The notes: generated by a model not told the origin, from the sequence alone. A stretch of 64,000 nt of DNA from Hungatella sp. UBA3048 (GCA_002367105.1 DFCS01000047.1:6749-70748); one strand, 5' to 3'; positions 41,571 through 50,384 are shown, counted from the first letter of the stretch. Numbers and translations are program-made.

Positions 41571-43037
41571 ATGAAACAGGATGGTAATTATGGATTTCCA
41601 GAAGGTTTTTTATGGGGCGGGGCAACCGCTGCCAATCAGATCGAGGGAGCCTATAAAGAAGATGGAAAAGGAATGTCCACATCGGATTATGCAGCCTATA
41701 AAGATCCCTATGCAACAGGAGAAGTAAATAATTTTACTTTCAATGTAACCTCAAAGGAACTGGAAGAATACCGGGCCCATGAGGATAAATATAAATTTCC
41801 CAAACGCTGGGGAATTGATTTCTACCATCGATATGCGGAGGATATTGCACTGTTTGCGGAAATGGGATTTAAGGTATTCCGGTTCTCCATTTCCTGGGTG
41901 AGAATTTTTCCTACGGGCTTGGAAACCGAGCCGAATGAAGCCGGATTTGCTTTTTACGATAAGGTGATTGCCGAACTGAAAAAGTATCACATAGAGCCCC
42001 TTATTACATTGTCCCATTATGAAATGCCCATCGTTCTGTCAGAAAAGTATAACGGCTGGCAGAGCCGTGAGCTGATAGATTGCTTTGTCCGGTTTGCAGC
42101 CGCATGTTTCAAACGATACAAAAATGACGTGAAATACTGGATCACATTTAACGAAATGAATATGAACTTAAACAGCCTGTACACCGGGGCTGGAAGTTTC
42201 CCTGACAGAGTGGATCACTTAGAAGAGGCGGCTTATCAGGCATCTCATTACCAGTTTGTGGCCAGTTCCCTGGCAGTGAAGGCGGGAAGAGAAATCATGC
42301 CTGATGCGAAAATAGGCTGTATGATCAACCGGATTGAGTCCTATGCAAAGACCTGCAAGCCGGAGGACCAGCTGCAGGCATTAAAGGCTGACCAGATCAA
42401 CCTCTTTTATCCGGAGGTACAGGCAAGAGGAGAATATCCTTCCTACATGTCACGGTATTTCAAAGAAAAGAACATAAAACTGGAAACAGAACCGGAAGAT
42501 TTTCAGATCATCAGAGATTACACGGTAGATTTCATCGCATTCAGCTATTACATGACCCACGTTACAGAGGACAGGCCGGATGCAAATGAGCTGGCTGGAA
42601 AACTGGACAGCCCGATCAAGAATCCTTATTTAAAGCTGACAGAGTGGGGGTGGCCCATTGACCCCATCGGGCTTCGAATTACACTGAATAAAATGTACGA
42701 CCGTTATAAGAAACCACTGTTCCTGGTTGAAAATGGACTGGGAGCCAGAGATAAGGTGGAGGCGGATGGAAGCATTCATGACGATTACCGGATTGATTAT
42801 ATTCGCGAGCACGTAAAGCAGATGAAAGAGGCAGTAACAGACGGCGTCGACTTAATGGGTTATACGACCTGGGGCTGCATTGATTTAATCAGCTGCGGAA
42901 CATCGGAAATGACAAAACGCTATGGCTTCATCTATGTGGATCAGGATGATGAAGGAAATGGTACGCTGAACCGGTCCAGAAAGGATTCCTTCCATTGGTA
43001 TAAAAAAGTGATAGAAACCAACGGAGAAGAACTATAA
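41571..43037 (+). CDS. bglA: GH1 6-phospho-beta-glucosidase
   Basis: 488 residues. FPEGFLWGGATAANQIEGAYKEDGKGMSTSDY start, acid/base E195 in TFNEMN, nucleophile E387 in LVENGLG, and C-terminal YTTWGCIDLISCGTSEMTKRYGFIYVD, which is the phospho-sugar-binding form (S-x-K-type loop) of BglA/AscB enzymes. This contrasts with the unphosphorylated-type GH1 at 16563. It hydrolyses the products of the upstream EII. The operon ends in a 46-base perfect palindrome. Confidence 0.93.
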   Translation: MKQDGNYGFPEGFLWGGATAANQIEGAYKEDGKGMSTSDYAAYKDPYATGEVNNFTFNVTSKELEEYRAHEDKYKFPKRWGIDFYHRYAEDIALFAEMGFKVFRFSISWVRIFPTGLETEPNEAGFAFYDKVIAELKKYHIEPLITLSHYEMPIVLSEKYNGWQSRELIDCFVRFAAACFKRYKNDVKYWITFNEMNMNLNSLYTGAGSFPDRVDHLEEAAYQASHYQFVASSLAVKAGREIMPDAKIGCMINRIESYAKTCKPEDQLQALKADQINLFYPEVQARGEYPSYMSRYFKEKNIKLETEPEDFQIIRDYTVDFIAFSYYMTHVTEDRPDANELAGKLDSPIKNPYLKLTEWGWPIDPIGLRITLNKMYDRYKKPLFLVENGLGARDKVEADGSIHDDYRIDYIREHVKQMKEAVTDGVDLMGYTTWGCIDLISCGTSEMTKRYGFIYVDQDDEGNGTLNRSRKDSFHWYKKVIETNGEEL

Positions 43038-43061
43038 GATCAGGGAAGGAATCAGGCTATT

Positions 43062-43107
43062 ATAATATAGAAAGAATGGCACAGCTGTGCCATTCTTTCT
43101 ATATTAT
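43062..43107. terminator. 46-base perfect palindrome, bidirectional terminator
   Basis: 23 bases on each side of the 43084/43085 axis are exactly complementary, with A/T-rich ends that give a U-tract on both strands. It lies between the convergent bgl operon and the 43120 gene. Confidence 0.9.
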
Positions 43108-43119
43108 TTATGCTCATTA

Positions 43120-43542
43120 TCAGTCGGCTAAATAATATGTTTCTATGTTCTCAAAATCTAAAGTGACAACGGCTGATTCAAAGGAAATTTCATAGAGGAT
43201 TAAATAATCTCCGGCTTGTTCAATCATATCTTTGTAGCCGGGAATTTTTTTAATGAAATGTTCCGCTGCTTCAAATACAGTGCTGCTGCTTTTTTTAACC
43301 ATTCCTTTCGCCTTAATGTGTTCATTGCCTGTGTGGGGAATGGTTGTAAATGCTGTCTTATTATTTTGTTCAAATTCTTTTACTTTCTCATTATCCCCAA
43401 ACGTGGTAAAGAGCATTACTTTGGCGGCTTCGTCAAAGCAGAAATTTACAATCCTGACATTGGGCTGGCCGTCAGTACAAGTGGCCAGTGCAATTTCGGT
43501 TTGTGTGTTGATCAGTCGGGTGAATTCTTGTTTTGCATTCAT
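43120..43542 (-). CDS. Pyridoxamine-5'-phosphate-oxidase-fold (flavin) protein
   Basis: 140 residues. LINTQTEIALATCTDGQPNVRIVNFCFDEAAKVMLFTTFGDNEKVKEFEQNNKTAFTTIPHTG is the split-barrel FMN-binding core of small PNPOx-like proteins. No PLP-specific C-terminal residues are obvious, so a general FMN-dependent reductase or stress protein is more likely. It is divergent from the WYL regulator, with which it shares a short intergenic region and which may control it. Confidence 0.85.
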   Translation of the reverse strand: MNAKQEFTRLINTQTEIALATCTDGQPNVRIVNFCFDEAAKVMLFTTFGDNEKVKEFEQNNKTAFTTIPHTGNEHIKAKGMVKKSSSTVFEAAEHFIKKIPGYKDMIEQAGDYLILYEISFESAVVTLDFENIETYYLAD

Positions 43543-43639
43543 AATAAAATCTCCTTTGCTTTATTTATTGCTACGTTTGCAGTATAATGTATAATGGCTT
43601 CATTTAGTGAAACCATTTAATCAGAAAGAGGAAAAATCC

Positions 43640-44581
43640 ATGAAAAAATCAGAGCGGCTGAATGATATGATGATATACTTAAATGATAAAAAGTTTTTCA
43701 GCCTCAAAAGTATAATGGACAGATATTCTATTTCAAAAAGTACAGCACTTCGGGATATTCAGTCCTTAGAAGAAATCGGCATGCCGATATACTCTAAGAC
43801 TGGGCGGAACGGATGTTATGGTATCCTTTCCAATCGATTATTATCCCCCATTGTTTTTACAGTTGACGAGGTTCAGGCGTTGTATTTTGCCATGCAAACG
43901 CTTAATGCCTATCAATCAACGCCTTTTCATTTGAACGTCCAAAAGCTAAAGCAAAAGTTTGAAGGTTGTATATCAGAAGAACGAATAAAAAAATTACGGA
44001 AAATGGAATTGATTTTTCGCTTAGGGAGTTACAAAAGCAAGAATGAATGTAACTTCCTGAAGGATATTCTGCACATGGCGGTTGATGAAAATGTTTGTGA
44101 AGTCCGCTATACAAAGGGAGAGCTTAAGAAGCAGTATTACGTTCAGTTCTTTGATATTACCTCTGCCTATGGTCAGTGGTATGCAACGGCGTACAATTTC
44201 CAGACGAAAAAACCGCAAGTGTTCCGCTGTGATAAAATTCATTTTGTACAGCCTAGCAATAAATATATAGCAAAACCGCTTTCTGAATTTCTTATTTCCC
44301 CGGAAGAAATGTTTCGGAATCATGATTCCATTGACTTTGAGGTTGGTGTTACCGCCAAAGGTGCGGATCTATTTTATAAAGAGCATTATCCATCAATGGA
44401 GCTGCATCAGGAAAATGGGAAATACTATATAAGAGGTTTTTATAACAAAGGGGAAGAACCTTTTATCGCCGATTATTTCACTGTTTACGGTGAACGGATT
44501 GTCTCGATCAGTCCATCCGGCTTGAAAAATCTGATTCTTGATCGGTTAGATACAATAAAGAATCATTTTATTTCATTATGA
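43640..44581 (+). CDS. HTH/WYL-domain transcriptional regulator (YafY type)
   Basis: 313 residues from the ATG at 43640 (AGAGG upstream); an earlier in-frame ATG at 43607 has no site. N-terminal DeoR-like HTH with YSISKSTALRDIQSLEEIGMPIYSKTGRNGCYGI (about 24-60), then a WYL domain with FDITSAYGQWYATAYNFQTKKPQVFRCDKI near 170-200 (here the motif reads GQWYATAYN) and a WCX-type C-terminal segment. WYL domains sense nucleic-acid or small ligands. It likely regulates the divergent flavoprotein gene. Confidence 0.9.
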   Translation: MKKSERLNDMMIYLNDKKFFSLKSIMDRYSISKSTALRDIQSLEEIGMPIYSKTGRNGCYGILSNRLLSPIVFTVDEVQALYFAMQTLNAYQSTPFHLNVQKLKQKFEGCISEERIKKLRKMELIFRLGSYKSKNECNFLKDILHMAVDENVCEVRYTKGELKKQYYVQFFDITSAYGQWYATAYNFQTKKPQVFRCDKIHFVQPSNKYIAKPLSEFLISPEEMFRNHDSIDFEVGVTAKGADLFYKEHYPSMELHQENGKYYIRGFYNKGEEPFIADYFTVYGERIVSISPSGLKNLILDRLDTIKNHFISL

Positions 44582-44630
44582 AGGTTAAACAAGGTTAAGC
44601 AAAGTTGAACGAAGTTGAACAAAGTTAAAA
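44581..44630 (+). repeat. Five tandem 10-base repeats after the WYL gene
   Basis: Consecutive decamers AAGGTTAAAC, AAGGTTAAGC, AAAGTTGAAC, GAAGTTGAAC, AAAGTTAAAA follow the stop codon immediately. The period is one helical turn. It runs directly into the terminator. Confidence 0.85.
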
Positions 44631-44662
44631 AAAGTATCGGCCCAGACGTCCGGTACTTTTTT
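44628..44662 (+). terminator. Terminator of the WYL gene
   Basis: AAAAAAGTA (44628-44636) and CGG pair with CCG and TACTTTTTT (44654-44662). Confidence 0.85.
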
Positions 44663-44779
44663 GATTTTCTATATGGTGATGCCCATAAGCATTTTGTATT
44701 ATACTGATTCGTAAGGACACATGGATAAGCCCTGTTATACCTTATTTTATACCTTTAAACATCAAACTGCTATATCAAA

Positions 44780-44800
44780 TAATGTAATATAATTACATTA
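44780..44800. promoter_or_regulatory. Operator-like inverted repeat, upstream copy
   Basis: TAATGTAAT and ATTACATTA separated by ATA, a perfect 9-3-9 repeat, 22 bases before the -35 of the PTS operon. It is matched in part by the copy at 44823 (TGTAAA-ATG-ATTACA). The RpiR-family product of the operon is the obvious candidate binder. Confidence 0.6.
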
Positions 44801-44821
44801 GAAGCTAATTTTATTAATATA

Positions 44822-44850
44822 TTGTAAAATGATTACATACGTGCTATAAT
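44822..44850 (+). promoter_or_regulatory. Promoter of the mannose-class PTS/murQ operon with overlapping operator
   Basis: -35 TTGTAA (44822-44827), 17-base spacer, -10 TATAAT (44845-44850). The operator-like repeat TGTAAA-ATG-ATTACA (44823-44837) overlaps the -35 box. Confidence 0.75.
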
Positions 44851-44856
44851 ACTAAA

Positions 44857-44870
44857 TATAAGCGCTTATA
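44857..44870. promoter_or_regulatory. cre-like palindrome at the start site
   Basis: TATAAGCGCTTATA, a perfect palindrome seven bases after the -10 box. It differs from a typical CcpA site mainly by A for G at the second position, so carbon catabolite repression is plausible. Confidence 0.5.
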
Positions 44871-44935
44871 CTATAAAAAACCATACACATTGCCTATGGA
44901 GTGAAAAGGCATGAGGCAGGAAAAGGAGGTAAAAC

Positions 44936-45724
44936 ATGCAGGGAGTTTCTTTGATGGTTGTTATTGGATTGATTCTGTATACCGTGATTGCTGTGGTTGA
45001 TCAGATTTCCATTCAATGCGGATTGTATACCCCGTTGTTTGCGGCTGTAATTACCGGGGCATTACTGGGGGATTTGCCAACAGGTCTGGTAGTTGGTGCG
45101 ACCTTGCAGCTCATGACATTGGGAGTTGCTACTTATGGAGGTGCTACGGTTCCTGATTATTTATCTGGAGCGATTATGGGTACCGCTTATGCAATAATTT
45201 CCGGACAGGGGGCAGAATACGGAATCGGTCTGGCCATTCCCATCGGATTGCTGTTAACCCAGATGGACATTCTGGGAAGGATGACCAACTCATTCTTTCA
45301 GCATTACGCAGACCGCTGTGCGGAAAATGCGGATTACAAAGGAGTGGAGCGGGCAAATTTACTGGGACTGCTGCCCTGGGTCCTTTCCAGGGTGATTCCG
45401 GTCGCATTGGGACTGATTTTTGGAGAGGCAGTGGTAAATGGAGTTAATGCCATTATCCCGGCCTGGTTTATGACAGGACTTAAAACCGCAGGCGCCATTC
45501 TTCCTGCAATGGGTATGGCCATACTGATGCGTTATCTGCCTATTAAAAAATACTATCCGTATTTTATTATCGGATTCGTGCTGATTGCTTTTGGAGGCGC
45601 TACATTTACCGTTATGGCTGCCGCATTGATCGGCCTGGCACTGGCTGCTCTTCATCTTTCAAGAGTAAGAGAGCGGGTGGCAGTGCAGACTTTTGAGGAT
45701 GAGGAGGTAGAAATCGATGGCTGA
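44936..45724 (+). CDS. Mannose-class PTS EIIC
   Basis: 262 residues, highly hydrophobic. CGLYTPLFAAVITGALLGDLPTGLVVGATLQLMTLGVATYGGATVPDYLSGAIMGTAYAI is the EIIC-man core. It is the first gene of the operon with an AAAGGAGG site, and overlaps the EIID gene by 8 bases. It forms the membrane channel with EIID. Confidence 0.92.
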   Translation: MQGVSLMVVIGLILYTVIAVVDQISIQCGLYTPLFAAVITGALLGDLPTGLVVGATLQLMTLGVATYGGATVPDYLSGAIMGTAYAIISGQGAEYGIGLAIPIGLLLTQMDILGRMTNSFFQHYADRCAENADYKGVERANLLGLLPWVLSRVIPVALGLIFGEAVVNGVNAIIPAWFMTGLKTAGAILPAMGMAILMRYLPIKKYYPYFIIGFVLIAFGGATFTVMAAALIGLALAALHLSRVRERVAVQTFEDEEVEIDG

Positions 45725-46556
45725 CAAAAACCAGACAGGAAGCGTGAAATTGGAAAAAAGCGATATCAATAAAGTATATCTGCGTAATCTGTTTACTTTA
45801 CAGTTTGGCTGGAATTACGAAAAGATGCAGGGGCTTGGATATGCCTATGTCATCATGCCCGTTTTAAAGCGGCTGTACTCCAATGATCCCGAGAAGATGA
45901 AACGCGCACTGAAGATGCACCTGGGTTATTTTAACACGACTCCGGCAATGTCTCATCTGATCGTCGGTGCCGATATGGCGCTGGAGGAAGAACTGGGAAT
46001 TGAGGCGGAGGAGGCCATTACCGGTTTAAAGACCGGACTTATGGGACCGTTTGCGGGAGTCGGTGATACGTTGTTCATCGCCATTTACCGGGCCATTGTG
46101 TTCTCCATTGCGTCCTATATAGCCATGCAGGGGAATCCCATTGGACTTATCATACCTCTCATTGCATGTATCGGGGTATTATGGATACGGTATAAATTTA
46201 CCACCATCGGCTATCAGTCAGGGCGAAAGCTTGCAACCGGGTTTGCAGATAAAATTTCTCCTATTACAGAGGCAGCCAGCATCCTGGGACTGACTGTGGT
46301 AGGAGCCCTGATTCCTTCTGTAATCAAATACCGTACGGATCTGCAGTTTACCATGGGAGAAGTAACCTTTGCCCTTCAGGATATGCTGGATAAAATCATG
46401 CCATCCCTGCTTCCTTTAGGTATCGTAGTATTATCATACTGGCTCCTTGGGAAGAAAAAGGTGAATTCTACAAAATTAATTTTTATTCTCATCGGTTTGG
46501 GCATGGTACTTGGCAATCTGCAATCCATGCTGACCTTTGTGGCTGGTTTATTTTAG
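45717..46556 (+). CDS. Mannose-class PTS EIID
   Basis: 279 residues. LRNLFTLQFGWNYEKMQGLGYAYVIMPVLKRLY, HLGYFNTTPAMSHLIVGADMALEEELG and GPFAGVGDTLF are standard EIID landmarks. Membrane helices occur in the C-terminal half. AGGAGG lies within the end of the EIIC gene, so the two are translationally coupled. Confidence 0.93.
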   Translation: MADKNQTGSVKLEKSDINKVYLRNLFTLQFGWNYEKMQGLGYAYVIMPVLKRLYSNDPEKMKRALKMHLGYFNTTPAMSHLIVGADMALEEELGIEAEEAITGLKTGLMGPFAGVGDTLFIAIYRAIVFSIASYIAMQGNPIGLIIPLIACIGVLWIRYKFTTIGYQSGRKLATGFADKISPITEAASILGLTVVGALIPSVIKYRTDLQFTMGEVTFALQDMLDKIMPSLLPLGIVVLSYWLLGKKKVNSTKLIFILIGLGMVLGNLQSMLTFVAGLF

Positions 46557-46592
46557 AAAAAAGGAAGTTGAAACAGGAAAGGAAATAGTGGT

Positions 46593-47018
46593 ATGATTGG
46601 AATCATAGTAACCGGCCATGGTGAATTTGCCTCTGGTTTAACCAGCGGGTTAAAGCTGCTGGCTGGAGAGACGGAATATTATGAAGCTGTTGATTTTAAA
46701 GCGGAGGATTCCACGGAACTTCTGACAGAAAAGCTGAGGTCAGCGATCCGGAGGCTTAAAGACTGTGAAGCAGTGGCAGTGCTTGCGGATCTGACGGGAG
46801 GCTCCCCCTTTAATATAGCTTCCAGACTTAAAATGTCCGGTATCCATGAAAATATGGAGGTAATCGGAGGCATCAACCTTCCTCTGGTCCTTCATGCCTA
46901 TATGTCCAGGGGAATGATTTCGGATATCCGGGAGCTACTGGATGCCTCCCTGGAGATGGGAAAACAGCATATGATGTATTTTCAAACATCGGATGATGCA
47001 TGCGAACTGGAAGAATAG
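46593..47018 (+). CDS. Mannose-class PTS EIIA
   Basis: 141 residues. The active His is in IIVTGHGEFASGL (H10 region), and VLADLTGGSPFNIAS is the family Asp-containing loop. It receives phosphate from HPr and gives it to EIIB. It stands as a separate gene rather than being fused to EIIB. Confidence 0.92.
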   Translation: MIGIIVTGHGEFASGLTSGLKLLAGETEYYEAVDFKAEDSTELLTEKLRSAIRRLKDCEAVAVLADLTGGSPFNIASRLKMSGIHENMEVIGGINLPLVLHAYMSRGMISDIRELLDASLEMGKQHMMYFQTSDDACELEE

Positions 47019-47041
47019 GAAGATGAAAAGGAGAAAGATTC

Positions 47042-47515
47042 ATGGCAATTGTTCATGCGAGAGTAGATGAGAGACTGATTCATGGTCAGGTAGCTATGGT
47101 TTGGACCAATACCGTAGGAGCGTCCCGGATCATTGTGGTTAACGACGAAGCGGTAAAAGATGAACTGATCATTGCAGGCCTTAAGATGGCAAAACCGGCA
47201 GGAGTAAAGCTTTCCATACTGTCTTTAAAACGGGCTGCTGAAAAATTTGCAGAAAAGGCCTACGAAGAGGATAAGGTATTTCTGATAACAAAGAACGTGA
47301 CGGATATGGCAGCACTGATCCGATCTGAAGTCCCGATCAAGGCTTTTAACGTGGGAAATGTAGCAAAAAGAGAAGGAAGCAGACCCATAAAAAAATCAGT
47401 GAATCTGACGGAAGATGATGAAAAGGATATCCGGGAAATGGTACAGCTGGGAGTGAGTGTAACGGCTCAGATGCTGCCCAATGAGTCAGACCAGTCGATC
47501 TTAAATATGCTGTAA
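47042..47515 (+). CDS. Mannose-class PTS EIIB
   Basis: 157 residues. ARVDERLIHGQV holds the phosphorylated His (residue 15), followed by VVNDEAVKDELIIAGLKMAKPAGVKL and the closing LGVSVTAQMLPNES. Order in the operon is C-D-A-B, then the RpiR regulator. Confidence 0.92.
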   Translation: MAIVHARVDERLIHGQVAMVWTNTVGASRIIVVNDEAVKDELIIAGLKMAKPAGVKLSILSLKRAAEKFAEKAYEEDKVFLITKNVTDMAALIRSEVPIKAFNVGNVAKREGSRPIKKSVNLTEDDEKDIREMVQLGVSVTAQMLPNESDQSILNML

Positions 47516-47542
47516 AATAAATCGGATGCAGGAGGAGGCGGA

Positions 47543-48397
47543 ATGGAATCAGTTCGGTTAAAGATAAGGGAACAATACAATGAAATGAGTAAGGCAGAGA
47601 AGAAACTCTCAGATTTTGTATTGTCAGATACCAAAAACTGTCTTGGGATGACGGCAGTGGATATTGCAGGAAAAAGCGGGGTATCCTCCGCCTCTGTGAT
47701 CCGTTATGTTCAAAAACTTGGCTTTGATGGGCTGGAAGGTTTTAAGCTGGCACTTGCTGCAACCGATGCCCAAAATGATAAGGAAGATATGGTAGACCCC
47801 ATTATTTCCAAAGAAGATGATTTAGATACGCTGTGTCGGAAAATGGATGCCCTGGTGGATGCGGCATTTCAGGATTTTTTCTATCAGCTGAATAAGGATG
47901 CATTAAAAAAAGCTATCAACAAAATAAAGAAAGCCCGGCGCATTTATCTGGTGGGAATCGGAAGTTCCTCGCTGCCTGCTTATGATCTGTTCCATAAACT
48001 GAAGCGGGCCGACTTAAATGCAAACTTTTACCAGGATATTAATATGATGGTGGAATTTTTTAACTACATTGATAAGCGGGATGTGGTGATCGCATTTTCT
48101 TACAGCGGGCAGTCCCAGGAAGTTCTTTATGCCTGCGGAATCGCAGAAAAACAGGGAGCCTCGATCATAGCGGTTACCCGCAGAAGAGATTCTCCCCTTC
48201 AGGATATTGCAGATATATGCCTCCATGTGCCGGACAACGAAAAGGTCATGAGGATCGGTGCATTTACCTCTCTTCATACCTCCATCATGATGGCGGATCT
48301 TCTGTATATGGGAGTGATCCAGGAGAATTTAGAGCATTATGAGGTGGAGCTGATCAAAACCAGAAAGATGGTAGCAGGGCTTAAAATTAAAAAATAG
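47543..48397 (+). CDS. RpiR-family regulator (HTH + SIS)
   Basis: 284 residues. N-terminal HTH_6 with MTAVDIAGKSGVSSASVIRYVQKLGFDGLEGFKLAL (about 36-72) and a SIS domain with IYLVGIGSSSLPAYDLFHKLKR and AFSYSGQSQEVLYACGIAEKQGA (about 133-255) for phospho-sugar binding. Placed between the PTS and murQ, it most likely senses MurNAc-6-phosphate or a related amino-sugar phosphate and controls the TGTAA-type operators at 44780 and 44823. Confidence 0.93.
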   Translation: MESVRLKIREQYNEMSKAEKKLSDFVLSDTKNCLGMTAVDIAGKSGVSSASVIRYVQKLGFDGLEGFKLALAATDAQNDKEDMVDPIISKEDDLDTLCRKMDALVDAAFQDFFYQLNKDALKKAINKIKKARRIYLVGIGSSSLPAYDLFHKLKRADLNANFYQDINMMVEFFNYIDKRDVVIAFSYSGQSQEVLYACGIAEKQGASIIAVTRRRDSPLQDIADICLHVPDNEKVMRIGAFTSLHTSIMMADLLYMGVIQENLEHYEVELIKTRKMVAGLKIKK

Positions 48398-48406
48398 AGG
48401 AGTTTT

Positions 48407-49318
48407 ATGTGCAATATAGAAAAGCTTACAACGGAATCTACCAATGAAGCTACCCGGAACATTGACAGACTGGAATCATTGGAAATCGTTACATTAATAA
48501 ATAATGAAGACAAAAAAGTGGCTGAAGCCATAGAAAAGGTGCTTCCTCAAATCGCGGAAGCAGTGAATGCTATTGTAGAGCGTTTCAAAAAAGGCGGACG
48601 GATCATTTACTGCGGTGCAGGATCGTCCGGCCGTATGGGCACTCTGGACGCAGTAGAACTGACTCCCACTTACAGTGTATCCCCGACCCGTGCTTTTGGC
48701 CTTCTTGCAGGCGGTGATGAGGCCATGTATACGGCGGTGGAGGGTGCAGAAGACTCGGAAGAACTGGCAGTGGAGGACTTAAAAAGGGTGAAGCTTACAG
48801 CCGATGATTGTGTGATCGGAATTGCTGCCAGCGGAAGGACTCCTTACACAAAGGCGGCCCTGGAGTTTGGAAAACAGACAGGTGCCTTCACCATTTCCGT
48901 CACCTGCAATCAGGACAGTGCCATGGCAAAGATCGCGGATATATCCATTGCCCCGGTAGTGGGCCCAGAGGTAATCAACGGATCCACCAGGATGAAGGCA
49001 GGAACCGCTCAGAAAATGGTAGTTAATATGCTTTCCACCGGAGCCATGATAAGGCTTGGAAAGGTTTACCGGAACTATATGGTTCATGTACAGCCCACCA
49101 ACGAAAAGCTTGTGAAGCGGGCGGTTAAGATGATCATGGAACTAACAGGTGCGAAAGAGGAGCAGGCGCTTAACGTGCTTTATGAGGCAGATAAGGATGT
49201 GGCTGCTGCCATCGTAATGATCGAATGCGGATGCAGAAAAGATCAGGCAAGGGAAGCCCTTTTAGAATCCGGCGGTCAGGTAAGGAATGCCATTACGGCT
49301 GTGAAAAACGGAGTTTAG
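48407..49318 (+). CDS. murQ: N-acetylmuramic acid 6-phosphate etherase
   Basis: 303 residues, full length. LTTESTNEATRNIDRLESLEI start, GAGSSGRMGTLDAVELTPTYSVSP, GIAASGRTPYTKAALEFGK and VVGPEVINGSTRMKAGTAQKMVVN are the SIS-fold substrate loops, and the C-terminal UBA-like helices are present (DKDVAAAIVMIECGCRKDQAREALLESGG). It converts MurNAc-6-P to GlcNAc-6-P and D-lactate in the cytoplasm. It identifies the upstream mannose-class PTS as a probable MurNAc (or anhydroMurNAc-derived) importer. Confidence 0.96.
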   Translation: MCNIEKLTTESTNEATRNIDRLESLEIVTLINNEDKKVAEAIEKVLPQIAEAVNAIVERFKKGGRIIYCGAGSSGRMGTLDAVELTPTYSVSPTRAFGLLAGGDEAMYTAVEGAEDSEELAVEDLKRVKLTADDCVIGIAASGRTPYTKAALEFGKQTGAFTISVTCNQDSAMAKIADISIAPVVGPEVINGSTRMKAGTAQKMVVNMLSTGAMIRLGKVYRNYMVHVQPTNEKLVKRAVKMIMELTGAKEEQALNVLYEADKDVAAAIVMIECGCRKDQAREALLESGGQVRNAITAVKNGV

Positions 49319-49322
49319 TCAG

Positions 49323-50336
49323 ATGATAAGAGCCTGGAATGATAATAATGAGACGATTTTAGATGAAATGGCAGAGCAGCTTGTCCGGGACCAGGTGATC
49401 TGGGGAGCCAGCTGGGGCTTTGTCAGTGATCAGGGGATCCGCTTAAAGTATACCGGAAAGCAGGGGACGGTGGTTCCCTATTGTAACCGGAACGTGGAAG
49501 AAGGTATGTATTATGACCTTGCTTCTCTGACTAAGGTGATTGGGACGACCACCCGGGTTCTCCAGCTGGTGGAAAAAGGAGTGATAAGCCTTTCTACGCC
49601 GGTAAAAGAGATCCTGGGCCGGTTTTCCTATGGGGATGTCACGGTGGAACACCTGCTGCTTCATTCAAGCGGCCTTCCTGCCGAGATTCGGGACAAAGAA
49701 AGCTGGAGCCGGGAAAATCTTCTGGAATATCTCTATACCACACCAAGGGAAAGAGAAGCCGGAGAAGGCTTTCTGTATTCGGATGTGGGTTTTATCCTGC
49801 TGGGAAAGATCATTGAGAATCTGGATGAAACAACTCTTAAGGAGAGCTTCCGGGAGCATATTTTTAATCCACTTGGGATGAAGGATACCTCTTATTTGGT
49901 TCGAGGCAGCAGGGAGCGCTGCATCCCAACGGAATGCACGGAGCAAAGAGGCTGTATCTGCAGAGAAGTTCATGACTCGAAGGCTTATCTGCTGGGGCAG
50001 TGCGGCAGCGCCGGTTTGTTTTCTACGTTGGAAGATATGGTGAAATTTGTTAAGGCTTATCTGGAACATTCCCGGCTTTTATTTGGAGAAGAGATGTTTG
50101 AAAAACTTTGCAGTACGATAAAGTCTGAACGCACTCTGGGCTGGAGCAAGGAGTATGGAAGGGATACGCTTTATCATACAGGCTTTACAGGAACCTCAGT
50201 TTTGATGGATTTAAAGAGCAGAAAGGGATTTGTTCTGCTGACAAACAGGATCCATCCCAGCCGGAACAATGAGGGATTTTTAAAAATGAGAAAGAAGATG
50301 AATGAAGTTTATCTGGATGGTTTAAAAGACATATAA
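49323..50336 (+). CDS. Serine hydrolase of the beta-lactamase/penicillin-binding fold
   Basis: 337 residues. SxxK motif in DLASLTK, Y-S-D in FLYSDVGF, and an H-T-G version of the KTG motif in YHTGFTG. The HLLLHSSGLP segment is typical of family-S12/class-C-like esterases. No signal peptide, so it is probably cytoplasmic, and a beta-lactamase role is unlikely. It starts 4 bases after murQ. In Bacillus the MurNAc operon also carries a serine-hydrolase-fold gene (amiE/ybbE), so deacylating or trimming muropeptide-derived compounds is a reasonable guess. Confidence 0.85.
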   Translation: MIRAWNDNNETILDEMAEQLVRDQVIWGASWGFVSDQGIRLKYTGKQGTVVPYCNRNVEEGMYYDLASLTKVIGTTTRVLQLVEKGVISLSTPVKEILGRFSYGDVTVEHLLLHSSGLPAEIRDKESWSRENLLEYLYTTPREREAGEGFLYSDVGFILLGKIIENLDETTLKESFREHIFNPLGMKDTSYLVRGSRERCIPTECTEQRGCICREVHDSKAYLLGQCGSAGLFSTLEDMVKFVKAYLEHSRLLFGEEMFEKLCSTIKSERTLGWSKEYGRDTLYHTGFTGTSVLMDLKSRKGFVLLTNRIHPSRNNEGFLKMRKKMNEVYLDGLKDI

Positions 50337-50355
50337 AATGGGGTGGAATCGATAC

Positions 50356-50384
50356 TTGACTTTTTGCTTCTAAATAGCTATAAT
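50356..50384 (+). promoter_or_regulatory. Promoter of the MFS pump and its leader
   Basis: TTGACT (50356-50361), 17-base spacer, TATAAT (50379-50384). The predicted start (about 50391) is only a few bases before the leader ATG. Confidence 0.8.

Noticed and set aside
44581..44630. CRISPR-like or VNTR array
   Set aside because: Repeat units are 10 bases with no spacers; it is a tandem decamer, not a CRISPR array. No CRISPR, tRNA, rRNA or IS element was seen anywhere in the window.
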